Counted from the first letter of the stretch, positions 44,270 through 54,134 are shown. The stretch: DNA of 64,000 nt from Bacteroides faecium (GCF_012113595.1 NZ_CP050831.1:2976001-3040000), one strand, 5' to 3'. Notes: generated by a model not told the origin, from the sequence alone. Translations and numbers: made by a program.

Positions 44270-47233
44270 TTATCTGATAGTTTCGAGAAACTCTACCTCG
44301 ATGATTCTTAACTGGTTTCTGCTACTGCTCTTTTCCAGTTCCATTTTATTGGCGGCTTTGGCTTCCACTTCGATTATCTGTCCGAAAGCGTCTTTATCAC
44401 TCGTATTTCCTTTCAGACGAATGGTAATCGTATTGGCGCGTACCGGTTTTTCTACATCGAGATGAATATATCCCAGGCTCTTTTCCGTGTTACCGCTCCA
44501 AATCAGAGTATTTCCTGCGTACACTTCCAGCGGATAACTGCGTGAGCGCCACCCTTGCAGCTTGATACATATATCATCTATTTCAGCTTCTCTTTCCAGT
44601 GTATAGGTAATCCATGCAGTGCTGAGTTTGCCGTCATTCTTCCATTCGGTCAGTTCGATGTCGTCGAAGCTCTTTTCCGCATCCCGGTTGTTGGCTCCCG
44701 CTTTTGCCGAAACGATGCGTACTCCCTTTTTACTGTCTTTATAGGAAGGAGTAGAAGGTGTTTCACCTCTATCCAGTCTGCCTTTCAATGTAGCCTGAGG
44801 AAGATAACCGCTTAAACCTTCAGTCACTTTCACGGGCACCGTTTCCAAAGTGAGGGTAGCGGCGGGAAGTCCTTCCGCTTGTGCGGTCAGAGTCACCTTT
44901 CCGGCAGTGGTCGTACTGCGGATGAGTGCACGGTTGATGCCACATTCTACCGGAAGATTCGTATCGAGGATATGATTGTTTTCGCCTTGCGCAATACCGC
45001 CGCGCCATTCGGCATTGCCGCCGAGCGTGAACTGAACCGTACGGTTATCCAGCGGGCAACGTCTTCCGTCTTTATCCACCACTTCCACCTGTATCAATGC
45101 CATATCCGCACCGTCTGCATGGAACCCTTCGGGGTTTTGGATAGCGGTAAGTTTTAATTTGGCAGCTTCGCCGGCTGTCTGAATTGCATAACGGCTGATT
45201 TCTTTTCCTGCCTTGTTATAACTGACAGCTTCCAGTTTGCCCGGTTTGAAAGGAACTTTATCGAAAGTGAAGAGGAAATTATATTGCCGTTTGCCTTTAC
45301 CCAGTGATTCACCGTTCAGGAAAAGTTCCACCTCTTCTCCGGTAGATACTACATGTACGGGTTTTACCGTATTGCCGGGATAGTTCCAGTGACCGATGAT
45401 GTATGTCTGGTCTGCTTCCGTATCCACCCAGCCGTTCCACATTACCTGATGTGCGAAGAAAGCGTCTTTCTCGATGCGCATAGCGTCCGTCACTCCGCTT
45501 CTGCGGTAGTTTTCCGCACCCCGGTAATGGGTGTTGGTATCGGAGAAGATAATCTTAGTACCACCGGAGCTGACTCTGTTGCCTGTTCCGGGACGTTCGC
45601 GCCAGTAATCATACCAACGTGCTATCATGGTAATGGCAAGTTCGTCCTGGTTACGGTTGTAGTCGGTAGCCGGTTTGCCTTTATAAAGCGGGCCGTCACC
45701 TTCCTTGTGGAAAGGATAGCTGTATTCGTCCCAGTATTTTCTCAGACCTTCGTCGCGGCAATATTCGGTCGCCCACATCGGATGATGCTCACTTCTGTTG
45801 ATATACAACATCTCGCCGCCATATTCCGCTTCGCGGATATCCAGCATTTCGCGCGAACCGATAGCACGTCCGCCGAATGGGTCATACTTGTCACGGACAG
45901 CCTTCATTTCTATCATGTGCTCGCGACTGATAGCTTTGTTGCCACATTCGTAGAACAGGATACTCGGATTGTTACGGTTGTAGATAATCGCGTCGCGCAT
46001 CAGCTCCACCCGTTGTTCCCATTGGCGTCCTTCACGGTCTTTTTCTGCGTCTCCGGCAGGCATTGCCTGTATCAGTCCCACACGGTCGCAAGATTCCACA
46101 TCCTGTTTCCACGGGGTGACGTGCATCCAGCGAACCAGATTCGCGTTGCTTTTCACCATCAAGTCATTGGAGTAATCGCTCAACCAGGCAGGTACGGACA
46201 AACCTACTGCCGGCCATTCGTTGCTGGTGCGTTGCGCATATCCTTTCATTTGGATAATACGGTCGTTCAGCCAAATCTTACCCTCGGCAAAGCGTGTCTT
46301 ACGGAATCCAGTACGGGTACTTACTTCATCGAATACTTGGTTGTTTTCATCTTTCAATGCTGTTTTTACCGTGTACAGATAACCGTATCCCCAACTCCAG
46401 AAATGAAGTCCGCCGACAGGTGCGGAAGCTTTTACCGTCTTTGTCTCTCCGGCTTTCAAAGTCACCTTATCCCCTTGGAAAGTTTTCATTAGTTTGCCGT
46501 CCGCATCAAGTACCGTCACTTGATAACTGAACTGCCGGGGTGCCTTGCTGTCATTTCTTACTTCCGACTCGGCATGAATCGTCGCCTTGCGTCCTTTTAC
46601 GTCGATGTCCCTGGCATATACATACACCCCCGTCGTTTTCAGATTACTGTATAAAGGAAGAGTCTGATACACATTATCAGTCACATAAAGAAATACATTC
46701 TTGGGGATACCGCCGTAATTGGCATTGAAGTTACGGTCGTTCCACTGGAATTTGGAGTTTGTACCCTCTTCCCTGTACATCCAATTATTATCGGTGCGTA
46801 CGGCAATCACATTTTCCCCCTCTTTGATGTACGGAGTCAGGTCGAACCCTACCGCCATTACACCGTTTTCGTGTCTGCCCAGGTTATGCCCGTTCAGATA
46901 AAAGTCTCCGCGCTGGCGTACTCCCTCGAATTCGATGAATACCTTTTGGTTACTTTTCAGCTCCGGTATCCGGAAACTTTTACGATACCACACCACCGTA
47001 TCCGTCAGTTGTTCGATGGAAAGCTTGAATGCTTCATCTTCATTGAAGGCATGAGGCAAAGTTACTTGTTTCCATTTACTGTCGTCAAATTTAGCGTTTT
47101 TAGCCTTCTGAAAGTCTCCTACCTGTAACTTCCATTCGCTATTGAAATTGTATTTCTTGCGTTCGGATGCCTGTCCGTTGATGAAAGGCAGTGCAGCCAG
47201 CAGAAATACAAAAAGAGATAATTTGTGTTTCAT
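44270..47233 (-). CDS. GH2 family glycoside hydrolase with non-canonical acid/base motif
   Basis: 987 residues from the ATG at 47233 (the frame also offers a TTG at 47242); signal peptide ending INGQA. Domain order: sugar-binding jelly roll (about 30-200, YKRSFRIPE-like VVWYRKSFRIPELK), immunoglobulin-like domain, TIM barrel (about 330-600), then Ig-like domains and a C-terminal discoidin-like region (WITYTLEREAEIDDICIKL). GH2 includes beta-galactosidases and related enzymes that trim RG-I side chains. The candidate nucleophile Glu490 is in WATEYCRD. Where GH2 usually has Asn-Glu, this protein reads NPSILFYECGNKAIS, with Lys433; Glu429 three residues earlier is an alternative acid. So the sugar specificity, and even standard catalysis, are uncertain. 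Confidence 0.85.
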   Translation of the reverse strand: MKHKLSLFVFLLAALPFINGQASERKKYNFNSEWKLQVGDFQKAKNAKFDDSKWKQVTLPHAFNEDEAFKLSIEQLTDTVVWYRKSFRIPELKSNQKVFIEFEGVRQRGDFYLNGHNLGRHENGVMAVGFDLTPYIKEGENVIAVRTDNNWMYREEGTNSKFQWNDRNFNANYGGIPKNVFLYVTDNVYQTLPLYSNLKTTGVYVYARDIDVKGRKATIHAESEVRNDSKAPRQFSYQVTVLDADGKLMKTFQGDKVTLKAGETKTVKASAPVGGLHFWSWGYGYLYTVKTALKDENNQVFDEVSTRTGFRKTRFAEGKIWLNDRIIQMKGYAQRTSNEWPAVGLSVPAWLSDYSNDLMVKSNANLVRWMHVTPWKQDVESCDRVGLIQAMPAGDAEKDREGRQWEQRVELMRDAIIYNRNNPSILFYECGNKAISREHMIEMKAVRDKYDPFGGRAIGSREMLDIREAEYGGEMLYINRSEHHPMWATEYCRDEGLRKYWDEYSYPFHKEGDGPLYKGKPATDYNRNQDELAITMIARWYDYWRERPGTGNRVSSGGTKIIFSDTNTHYRGAENYRRSGVTDAMRIEKDAFFAHQVMWNGWVDTEADQTYIIGHWNYPGNTVKPVHVVSTGEEVELFLNGESLGKGKRQYNFLFTFDKVPFKPGKLEAVSYNKAGKEISRYAIQTAGEAAKLKLTAIQNPEGFHADGADMALIQVEVVDKDGRRCPLDNRTVQFTLGGNAEWRGGIAQGENNHILDTNLPVECGINRALIRSTTTAGKVTLTAQAEGLPAATLTLETVPVKVTEGLSGYLPQATLKGRLDRGETPSTPSYKDSKKGVRIVSAKAGANNRDAEKSFDDIELTEWKNDGKLSTAWITYTLEREAEIDDICIKLQGWRSRSYPLEVYAGNTLIWSGNTEKSLGYIHLDVEKPVRANTITIRLKGNTSDKDAFGQIIEVEAKAANKMELEKSSSRNQLRIIEVEFLETIR

Positions 47234-47259
47234 GATAATCAATTAAAAATGTTCTGCTG

Positions 47260-47303
47260 CAAAGGAAGTACATTGAAAGAAAACACGCCTATACTACCGT
47301 ACG
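47260..47303 (-). promoter_or_regulatory. Promoter and HTCS operator of GH2-esterase unit
   Basis: CGTAC starts at 47303 on the minus strand, 36 bases before a -7-like TTCCTTTG (47267 to 47260). The upstream TACATCCTTTC and the distal GTAC pair (47346-47377, half-sites 20 bases apart) are shared with the SusC promoter at 43196. Confidence 0.65.
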
Positions 47304-47377
47304 GAAAGGATGTAATTTTTATCTTCCGGTGAAAAAAGCGGGACGGGCATTTGTACACAATTTCGGATAATAGTACA

Positions 47378-47401
47378 CATTCCCCGTTGAAAAGGGGAAT
47401 G
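47378..47401 (-). terminator. Probable terminator of HTCS 2
   Basis: CATTCCCC (47378-47385) pairs with GGGGAATG (47394-47401) around an 8-nt loop, extended by outer AGTA/TACT pairs with a bulge, about 35 bases past the HTCS stop on the minus strand. No long U-run follows. Confidence 0.55.
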
Positions 47402-47435
47402 GAATACTATTATGTGCCGGTTATCGCGTATTTTT

Positions 47436-50400
47436 TCAGGCATCCGTTTCATTGTTCTCTTCCTTGGCAGATTGCTCCGTATCGTCCGATGTATCAGTAG
47501 AAGCCGGGGCTTTACCGCCGTTCTTCTGATAAACAGAGGGAGCAATCCCGAACTGGTTCTTGAAACACTTGCTGAAATAATAAGGGTCGTTGATACCTAC
47601 CTTGTATGAAATCTCGGAAACGGTCAAATCCTCGGTCAACAATAACTCTGCAGCTTTCTTCATGCGGATGACGCGCAGGTATTCGTTCGGCGAATATCCC
47701 GTGACACCGCGTACTTTTTTATAAAACACGGTACGTCCCAATCCCATAAGATTGGCATAGTCATCCACGGAAAATTCCGTTTCTACCATATGCTCGTTCA
47801 GCATATCATTCAGCTTCGCAAGGAATTTGCTGTCCTTGTTGTTCGTACAGATAGCCGCATGAACCATTCCCGGTTCGTTGGAGAATTTCTCGCGTAGCTT
47901 GTCCCGTTGCTCTATCAGTTTGGAGATTCTCGTCAGTAGCAGAGAGATGCTGAACGGCTTGGTAATATAAGCGTCCGCACCGGATTCAATACCTTCCAGG
48001 TACTTTTCTTCCATATTGAGCGCAGTAAGCAGAATGATAGGGATGTGGCTGGTGGCAAACTCGTTCTTTAGTTTCTTGGTCACTTCGAATCCGGTCATGC
48101 CCGGCATCAATACATCACAGATAATCAAGTCCGCATCGTAAGTCTGCGCACGCTCGAATCCGCTGATACCGTCCGCTTCCGCCACTACTTCGAAATACTG
48201 TCCGATTTCCTCTTTCAAGAACTCGCGGACGTCGTTGTCATCTTCAATGATTAATACTTTCCGCTTGTTCAATGGTTCAGCAGGAGTAGCCGGCTCTTCG
48301 CCTGTCTTTTCGTCCGCCTTTTCGTCTGTGGCAAGTTCTTTGTGGCGTTGTTCTTCTTCCTCAATCAATAGCTGGTTGGGGACAAGGAAATCCTTTTCTT
48401 CGTAGACACCGGCATCGGTTGGCAGTTCGACTGTGAAGATAGAGCCGCCGCCTTCGTTCTCATTATAAGAAATCGTTCCTTTGTGCATATTGACCAACCC
48501 GTAGGTCAGATGCAGACCTACGCCCACACTGCTGTGTGAGAAACTGCTTTGCATAAAACGATTGAACAGTTCCGCACGTTTCTCTTTCGGAATGCCCAGT
48601 CCTGTATCTATAACCTGGATGCAGAGCTGTTTTTTCTGTTCCTGCACGTCTACCTTGAATACAATCTTGCCGTTGGAAGGAGTATATTTAAAGGCATTGG
48701 AGAGCAGGTTATAAATCACCTTGTCGAGATTTCCCTTATCGACAGGCATCTTATAAGAGTTCTGTGAAGGCTCGAAACGGAAATCCATGTTTTTGGATTC
48801 GCTTACGTCCTTGAAACTAAGGAATATCTCATAGCAGAAAGCGATAATATCCGTCTCTTCCAGTGAAAGGGCGAGCTTGTTTTTCTGCATCTTCCTAAAC
48901 TCCAGTAGCTGGTTGATAAGCCGCAACATTCGTTTTGTGCTCTTGTCCATAATTTTTAGCGAGTGCTGCATATCCTTGGAATGATTCCCCATATTGACGA
49001 TTCTCTCCAAAGCACCCTGAATCAGTGTCAGCGGCGTGCGGAACTCGTGGGAAATGTTGGTGAAGAACTCCAACTTGTATTCCGTCAACTGGTTCTCTAC
49101 GGCAATACGGTTGCGCAAGGCATTGAAGTTCCGGATAATGCGGAAACTGAAATAACCTGCTATGACAATCAGAATCGCATAAATCAGATATGCCCAACCG
49201 GTCTTCCAGAAGGGTGGTGCTATCACAATCTCCATGATATTTTCTTCTCCCCAAATACCGGCGGCATTGCAGGCTCTCACATGAAGTTCGTATTTGCCCG
49301 GCGGCAAGTTCCGGTAACCGGCAAAGTTCAGGCTGGAAGGCGAACTCCATTCCGTGTCGTAGGGCGGAAGGCTGTAAGAGTATTTGGATACGCCGTCGAG
49401 ATAGTTGAAAGTGGAGAAAGAGATAACGAACGAACTCTGATAATATTTCAGATTCAGTTCGTTGATATAAGGCATTGCTTCCTGCAAAGGCGAATCTTCT
49501 ACGCCCGGAAGCATATGTGCGCCGTTGATTTGAAGTCCGGTGAAGATGATGGAAGCAGGTTTGTCCAGGTTCTCTATTTTGTTGGCATCCAGCACCACCA
49601 GTCCGTAGTTCGTCCCGAACAGCAGATTGCCGTCGTCGCTGACGCAGGCAGTGTTCTCGCTATATACATTTCCTAAAGTATAAGAGGAAAAGAAATGATT
49701 CTCGATTTGTTTGGTTGCCGGAGTGAAGCGGGAGATTCCGTATTCGGTGGCAATCCACATCTTATTGTCCTTGTCCTGGACAATAGACTGCACCACGGCA
49801 TTGGATAATCCGTCTTTTATATCATAACAGTCGAACGTCAGATGTTGATAATTCTCTCCCGGATGGCAGACCGCAAATCCGGCGCCGGAAGTCCCAATCC
49901 ACATATTGCCTTTGTCGTCGTTCATCAGGCAACGTATCTCGTTGCTGGGGAATGTGCCGTTGGCATGATTGTATATCACATAATTCTTGGGCGAAGCAAT
50001 CAGTGAATCGGGGTGGAAGATGTAGATGCCGTTATTGGTTCCTACCCACATGCGCCCGTTCTTGTCCTCTTCGATGACGCGGATACGCTTTTCGCCGTAA
50101 TTATCCTGCAAGAAATGCTTGAACTCATAACCATCGGCTGTCTTTACCGCCAGATTCAGTCCGCCGCCGAAAGTGCCCAGCCACATACGCCCTTTTTTGT
50201 CCCGATAGATAGAGTAAACCTGGTCGTTGGATAGTGAATGAGGGTCTTTGCTGTCGTTCCTGTACCACTTGTTTGCGCCGATACGGAGTCCTATTCCTCT
50301 CATTCCCAACCATAAATTGCCTTCGGAGTCCTCATTCATGCTATATACATTGTGTGTGAAGTCTTCCTGCCGGATTATCTTGGTCAGGGTAGGGTTGTAT

Positions 50401-51782
50401 TCGTAAAGGCTGCCCATGCGGTTTGCCATGTAGATACTACCGTTTTGAGCCTGGAAGAGCATACGGATGGTATTGGAGCGGTCGGAACTGTTTTCGCCGC
50501 TAGGGTGAAGGCGTTGCGTGCCTTTGTTCAGAATCTCCAGATGGGATAATCCCGAAAACTCGGAGCTTACCCAAATGCCGCCGGAACGGTCTTCCATTAC
50601 AAACTGGAGATAATTGGAGTTGATATGACTGGACTGGTTGACTTCAAACGTGAAGTGCTGCAGATTGCCGGTCGATAACTCATAAGCATACAGCCCGTTG
50701 CCGTAAGTCGATATCCAAAGAATATCCCGTGAGTCATGCACGATGCTGTAACGTTCCACGTCAATGTACCCGATATGTTTGGAAGAAAGGAACCGGAAAG
50801 GCTTGATTTCCCCGGTGGTTATGTTGACATACCAGATATCTCCGGTATAGTTGTGCACCCATACGTTTTTCTTGTTGTCGCGGGTGACGGCACCGTTCTT
50901 GATGTTCAGTTCGGAATAGCGGCTTAGTTTTCCGGTGGGAATATCCAATATATAGCTGCCGTTGGCTGTGAACAACACCCATTTGTCTTGTAAGAGGAAG
51001 TTTCCCGTGACATGACTCATATCATCGAAACTTTCCGCCAGCGACGCTACCTTTTCCAGTTTGTCCGCAGAATAGGTGTGACGGTAGATTTCATTCTTAT
51101 TGGTGATGATACAGGTATATTTGTCATATGAGTTGATATGCTCCCAACTTTGTTCCTGCGGGTCGAGATTGTCTATCCGCCCGTTTTGATATTTCAATAA
51201 TCCTTTGTTAGTGCCAATCCAGACCTCTCCTTTGGCACTTTCCAAAACGAATTGTACCCTGTCCGATGGCAGAGTGCCCGATTCTTTTTTGTACGCTTGC
51301 GATGAAAATTTGCCATCCTGATAAACGATTCGGCGGCATCCGTTCTGATTGTGCCATAACCAGATGGAATTGTCGGAAGCGATGATGAATTTGGAATAAT
51401 TTTCTTTATACTCCCCCTTGCCTGTGAAGTCAACGAAACAGCCGTGACGCAAATCATAGCAACTGATAAAAGAGGAAATCGTTGAAATCCACATAAAGCC
51501 GTTCGGGTCTTCTTCCATGCTGCGGATGCGGGAGTCGGCGAGGGAAAGCGGATTATTGATGTCCGGATAGATATTGACGAAAGAATTGCCGTCATAATAA
51601 CTTAATCCGTTGAGAGTCCCCAACCAGATAAATCCTTTACTATCCTGCATCATGTAGCGGATAGAATTATTAGCCAATCCGTCTCCGGTAGTCAGCTTGT
51701 TCGAACGGATTTCGACAGAAGCGGACAGCGGGTACAGATAAAGAAATAAAAGCGAGAATATAAGCCATGTATTCTTTTTCAT
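47436..51782 (-). CDS. Hybrid two-component system sensor-regulator (HTCS 2)
   Basis: 1448 residues from the ATG at 51782 (signal peptide ending YPLSAS). Same architecture as HTCS 1: periplasmic reg_prop propellers (GDGLANNSIRYMMQDSKGF, MWLGTFGGGL, MWIGTSGAGF) and Y_Y_Y region (YSYSLPPYDTEWSS), then a membrane helix at about WAYLIYAILIVIAGYFSF. The kinase has His912 in NISHEFRTPLT with NLLSNAFKYTP and DTGLGIPKE. The receiver has Asp1223 in IICDVLMPGMTGFE, and the AraC-type HTH includes VSEISYKVGINDPYYFSKC. The DNA-binding end is highly similar to that of HTCS 1, so both may read the same operator while sensing different fragments (inference). An acidic tail follows the HTH. Confidence 0.95.
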   Translation of the reverse strand: MKKNTWLIFSLLFLYLYPLSASVEIRSNKLTTGDGLANNSIRYMMQDSKGFIWLGTLNGLSYYDGNSFVNIYPDINNPLSLADSRIRSMEEDPNGFMWISTISSFISCYDLRHGCFVDFTGKGEYKENYSKFIIASDNSIWLWHNQNGCRRIVYQDGKFSSQAYKKESGTLPSDRVQFVLESAKGEVWIGTNKGLLKYQNGRIDNLDPQEQSWEHINSYDKYTCIITNKNEIYRHTYSADKLEKVASLAESFDDMSHVTGNFLLQDKWVLFTANGSYILDIPTGKLSRYSELNIKNGAVTRDNKKNVWVHNYTGDIWYVNITTGEIKPFRFLSSKHIGYIDVERYSIVHDSRDILWISTYGNGLYAYELSTGNLQHFTFEVNQSSHINSNYLQFVMEDRSGGIWVSSEFSGLSHLEILNKGTQRLHPSGENSSDRSNTIRMLFQAQNGSIYMANRMGSLYEYNPTLTKIIRQEDFTHNVYSMNEDSEGNLWLGMRGIGLRIGANKWYRNDSKDPHSLSNDQVYSIYRDKKGRMWLGTFGGGLNLAVKTADGYEFKHFLQDNYGEKRIRVIEEDKNGRMWVGTNNGIYIFHPDSLIASPKNYVIYNHANGTFPSNEIRCLMNDDKGNMWIGTSGAGFAVCHPGENYQHLTFDCYDIKDGLSNAVVQSIVQDKDNKMWIATEYGISRFTPATKQIENHFFSSYTLGNVYSENTACVSDDGNLLFGTNYGLVVLDANKIENLDKPASIIFTGLQINGAHMLPGVEDSPLQEAMPYINELNLKYYQSSFVISFSTFNYLDGVSKYSYSLPPYDTEWSSPSSLNFAGYRNLPPGKYELHVRACNAAGIWGEENIMEIVIAPPFWKTGWAYLIYAILIVIAGYFSFRIIRNFNALRNRIAVENQLTEYKLEFFTNISHEFRTPLTLIQGALERIVNMGNHSKDMQHSLKIMDKSTKRMLRLINQLLEFRKMQKNKLALSLEETDIIAFCYEIFLSFKDVSESKNMDFRFEPSQNSYKMPVDKGNLDKVIYNLLSNAFKYTPSNGKIVFKVDVQEQKKQLCIQVIDTGLGIPKEKRAELFNRFMQSSFSHSSVGVGLHLTYGLVNMHKGTISYNENEGGGSIFTVELPTDAGVYEEKDFLVPNQLLIEEEEQRHKELATDEKADEKTGEEPATPAEPLNKRKVLIIEDDNDVREFLKEEIGQYFEVVAEADGISGFERAQTYDADLIICDVLMPGMTGFEVTKKLKNEFATSHIPIILLTALNMEEKYLEGIESGADAYITKPFSISLLLTRISKLIEQRDKLREKFSNEPGMVHAAICTNNKDSKFLAKLNDMLNEHMVETEFSVDDYANLMGLGRTVFYKKVRGVTGYSPNEYLRVIRMKKAAELLLTEDLTVSEISYKVGINDPYYFSKCFKNQFGIAPSVYQKNGGKAPASTDTSDDTEQSAKEENNETDA

Positions 51783-51809
51783 AGTGGATTTATATGTGTT
51801 ATATGCAGG

Positions 51810-51842
51810 CAAAGATAGCTATTTCTTTGGATTTTAAACAAA
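51810..51842 (-). promoter_or_regulatory. Promoter of HTCS 2
   Basis: Minus-strand -33 TTTG (51842 to 51839) and -7 TATCTTTG (51817 to 51810) with 21 bases between them, a full match to the Bacteroides housekeeping promoter. No YGTAC at the operator position. Confidence 0.7.
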
Positions 51843-51864
51843 TTTGCCCTTTGTATCAGGGAGA

Positions 51865-51991
51865 CACCACAGATTACACAGATTCACACAGATTATTTTC
51901 ATTGCATACTCTATAGTGAATTAGGGCACCGATATACATATTTATTTAATCTATTTTGTTTAATCTGTGTGAATCTGTGTAATCTGTGGTG
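51865..51991. repeat. Perfect 31-bp inverted repeat built of CACAGATT units
   Basis: Arms 51865-51895 and 51961-51991 are perfect reverse complements with a 65-nt loop. Each arm contains three tandem units of the form (A)CACAGATT. It lies in the 247-base gap between HTCS 2 and PL11. It would form a very stable hairpin in transcripts of the PL11 gene (stop at 52030) and may be a dispersed Bacteroides palindromic element or act as a terminator. Confidence 0.85.
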
Positions 51992-52029
51992 AACTCTAAG
52001 TTATCATTTTTTAGTTCATGGTGCGGCTC

Positions 52030-53931
52030 TTATTTAAACTGATAACCTCTGAAAGTACCTTTCATCTTTATCAGTTCCGGGCCGAAATAGAATCCTGGCT
52101 GCGTCGGTTGGTTGTAACCTACGTTTTGGGTAGCGATACTGATTCGGTATATCGGTTCTTCAAGGAAAGTGTGGAACCGGTATTCGGTCGGGATAGTCGA
52201 TACATACAACCGTAGTGAAGTATTGTCCTCGGAACGGAGTAATACTTCTTCCCGCCAGTCGCCTATAATATCCCCTTGCAGGCACGGGTTTGCCTTGGTT
52301 CCATTGTTGGAAAGGGCTCCTTCGAATTTGGCAAGCTGGACAAACTTCTTATTTTTCCAGTCGTATTTGGTGATAACGTTTTTATCCAGCATCTCACGCA
52401 GCAAGTCTCCATCCCACCATACTGCCATATTCATCGGCATATTTCTCATTCTAGGAGCAATGATTTCTCCTTTTACATTCCGGATTCCTTGCGAATCTCC
52501 CGACCACATTTCTACGCCCGGATGCGTCGGGTCGATGTCAGCCGCCATGCAACGCCCTACATCGGTGTTACTCTTTATTTGCAGCAATATTTCTCCGGTT
52601 GCCGCATCCCTGTATGTGCTTCCATCCCGTTTGTTCTCGTGGCAGTCCCACACTTGCAGACCTTTGCGTGAAGGGTCGAAATGCGTCAGGTGAATGGCGT
52701 CTCCGTGCCCCATTTTGGTAGAGTAAAGCCCTTTGCCGTCGTGGTCGATGGCGCATGAACCGTAGATAATCTCATCGCATCCGTCACCGTCCACGTCGCC
52801 TGCCCGCAAGTTATGGTTTCCCTGTCCGGCATAATCTTCGCATCCGGGATTGTTGCTGTCAAATACCCAACGGTTTTTCAGCTCTTTCCCGTTCCAGTCG
52901 AAAGCAGCCAGTACGGTACGGGTATAATATCCGCGGCACATCACCACACTCGGATGAATCCCGTCCAGATAAGCCACGCAAGCCAGGAAACGGTCGCTGC
53001 GATTGGCACGGTTATCTCCCCAGTCTTTCGGATTGCCGCGTTCGGGAATATAATCAACGGTGTGCAGCGCTTCCCCTGTAAGACCGGAGAATACGGTTAA
53101 GTATTCCTTGCCTGTCAAAATACGTCCTTGATTGACGAGCCTGTCTCTTTTTTTATCAAAAGTGCCCGCTTCGCGATAATCCGCATCGGGATTTCCTATC
53201 ATTTTCCATTTTCCGTCGATTGTCCCGTCTGACGTGCGCATCACAATTTCCGCTTTGCCGTCACCGTCAAGGTCATATACCATAAATTGGGTATAGTGGG
53301 CTCCGGCACGTATATTCTTGCCTAAGTTGATACGCCACAAACGTTCGCCGTTGAGACGGTAACAATCTATATATACTTCACCGGTATAACCATCGTGCGA
53401 ATTGTCATGCGAATTGCTCGGGTCCCATTTCAGGATAATCTCGTATTCACCGTCACCATCCACGTCGCCGATAGAAGCGTCGTTGGGAGTGTAAGAGTAA
53501 GTGTCTCCCACCGGTGTCGTCCCGTCTTCCGGCTTTTGCAAAGGAATATTCAGATATCCGAGCGGTGCGTCCGCCGGAAGCGTATATTTGCCGTCAATAT
53601 GATGCGTCTCCTTTCCTTTTACCACAGGGCGTACTTCGTAAACAGCCGCTTTCCGGCTACTGTTCTTGTCGCGAAACATCGTGCTCACCGTGACAGGCGT
53701 ATCTGTTATTTTCTTCCCGTCCCTATACACATTGAATCCGCTCTTTATCGGGTCGGAAGACAGGTATCTCCATGAAACGACTACTTCCGAAGGGTTTTCA
53801 CGGATAGCAATTACGCCACGGTTCAGTTTTTCCCGCTGTAACTTAGAGTAGTTATAACCGGGCTGTGCCGTCATTGTCATCATAGGGACTGACAGGAACA
53901 GGCACAATAGATAGATTGTAATTTTTCTCAT
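52030..53931 (-). CDS. PL11 rhamnogalacturonan lyase
   Basis: 633 residues; signal peptide (MTMTAQ). Close paralogue of the PL11 at 21699: REKLNRGVIAIRENPSE, then calcium loops IGDVDGDGEYEIILKWDPSN, YDLDGDGKAEIVMRTSDGT and AGDVDGDGCDEIIYGSCAID, and the ending TQNVGYNQPTQPGFYFG. It carries an insertion of about 16 residues (AGTFDKKRDRLVNQ) missing from the paralogue, and a longer loop after DGTTPVGD. No lipoprotein Cys, so probably periplasmic or released. It is divergent from GH28 (54159), each with its own operator-promoter in the shared 227-base gap. Confidence 0.93.
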   Translation of the reverse strand: MRKITIYLLCLFLSVPMMTMTAQPGYNYSKLQREKLNRGVIAIRENPSEVVVSWRYLSSDPIKSGFNVYRDGKKITDTPVTVSTMFRDKNSSRKAAVYEVRPVVKGKETHHIDGKYTLPADAPLGYLNIPLQKPEDGTTPVGDTYSYTPNDASIGDVDGDGEYEIILKWDPSNSHDNSHDGYTGEVYIDCYRLNGERLWRINLGKNIRAGAHYTQFMVYDLDGDGKAEIVMRTSDGTIDGKWKMIGNPDADYREAGTFDKKRDRLVNQGRILTGKEYLTVFSGLTGEALHTVDYIPERGNPKDWGDNRANRSDRFLACVAYLDGIHPSVVMCRGYYTRTVLAAFDWNGKELKNRWVFDSNNPGCEDYAGQGNHNLRAGDVDGDGCDEIIYGSCAIDHDGKGLYSTKMGHGDAIHLTHFDPSRKGLQVWDCHENKRDGSTYRDAATGEILLQIKSNTDVGRCMAADIDPTHPGVEMWSGDSQGIRNVKGEIIAPRMRNMPMNMAVWWDGDLLREMLDKNVITKYDWKNKKFVQLAKFEGALSNNGTKANPCLQGDIIGDWREEVLLRSEDNTSLRLYVSTIPTEYRFHTFLEEPIYRISIATQNVGYNQPTQPGFYFGPELIKMKGTFRGYQFK

Positions 53932-53980
53932 ATTTGTCTTATCGGTTTGGACTTTTCCTATTATTCTTTTTATTCTCTTG

Positions 53981-54024
53981 CAAAATTACTCCTTTTTTAA
54001 ATGTATGTAATGGAGAAATGTACA
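53981..54024 (-). promoter_or_regulatory. Promoter and HTCS operator of PL11 (minus strand)
   Basis: TGTAC starts at 54024 on the minus strand and continues ATTTCTCCATT; the -7 box TAATTTTG (53988 to 53981) begins 36 bases later. Confidence 0.7.
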
Positions 54025-54090
54025 AAGACTATATACAATTGTGCATCCGTTCCTATTAATTGTCCACTCTACATAAATTTCTATCTTTTA

Positions 54091-54134
54091 CGTACATCCG
54101 TCCATGTCCTCTTGTGTGATATGCGATAATTTTG
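54091..54134 (+). promoter_or_regulatory. Promoter and HTCS operator of GH28
   Basis: CGTACATCCGTCCATG starts at 54091; -7 box TAATTTTG at 54127-54134, 36 bases later. The preceding ATCTTTTA is shared with the site at 56068. The GH28 ATG at 54159 follows within 25 bases of the -7 box. Confidence 0.75.

Noticed and set aside
45353..46492. 379-codon open frame on the plus strand opposite GH2
   Set aside because: Antisense shadow of the GH2 catalytic region; no start context, signal or family motif.
51865..51991. Possible CRISPR-like array from repeated CACAGATT units
   Set aside because: The units are short, contiguous and arranged as one inverted repeat; there are no spacers and no cas genes.
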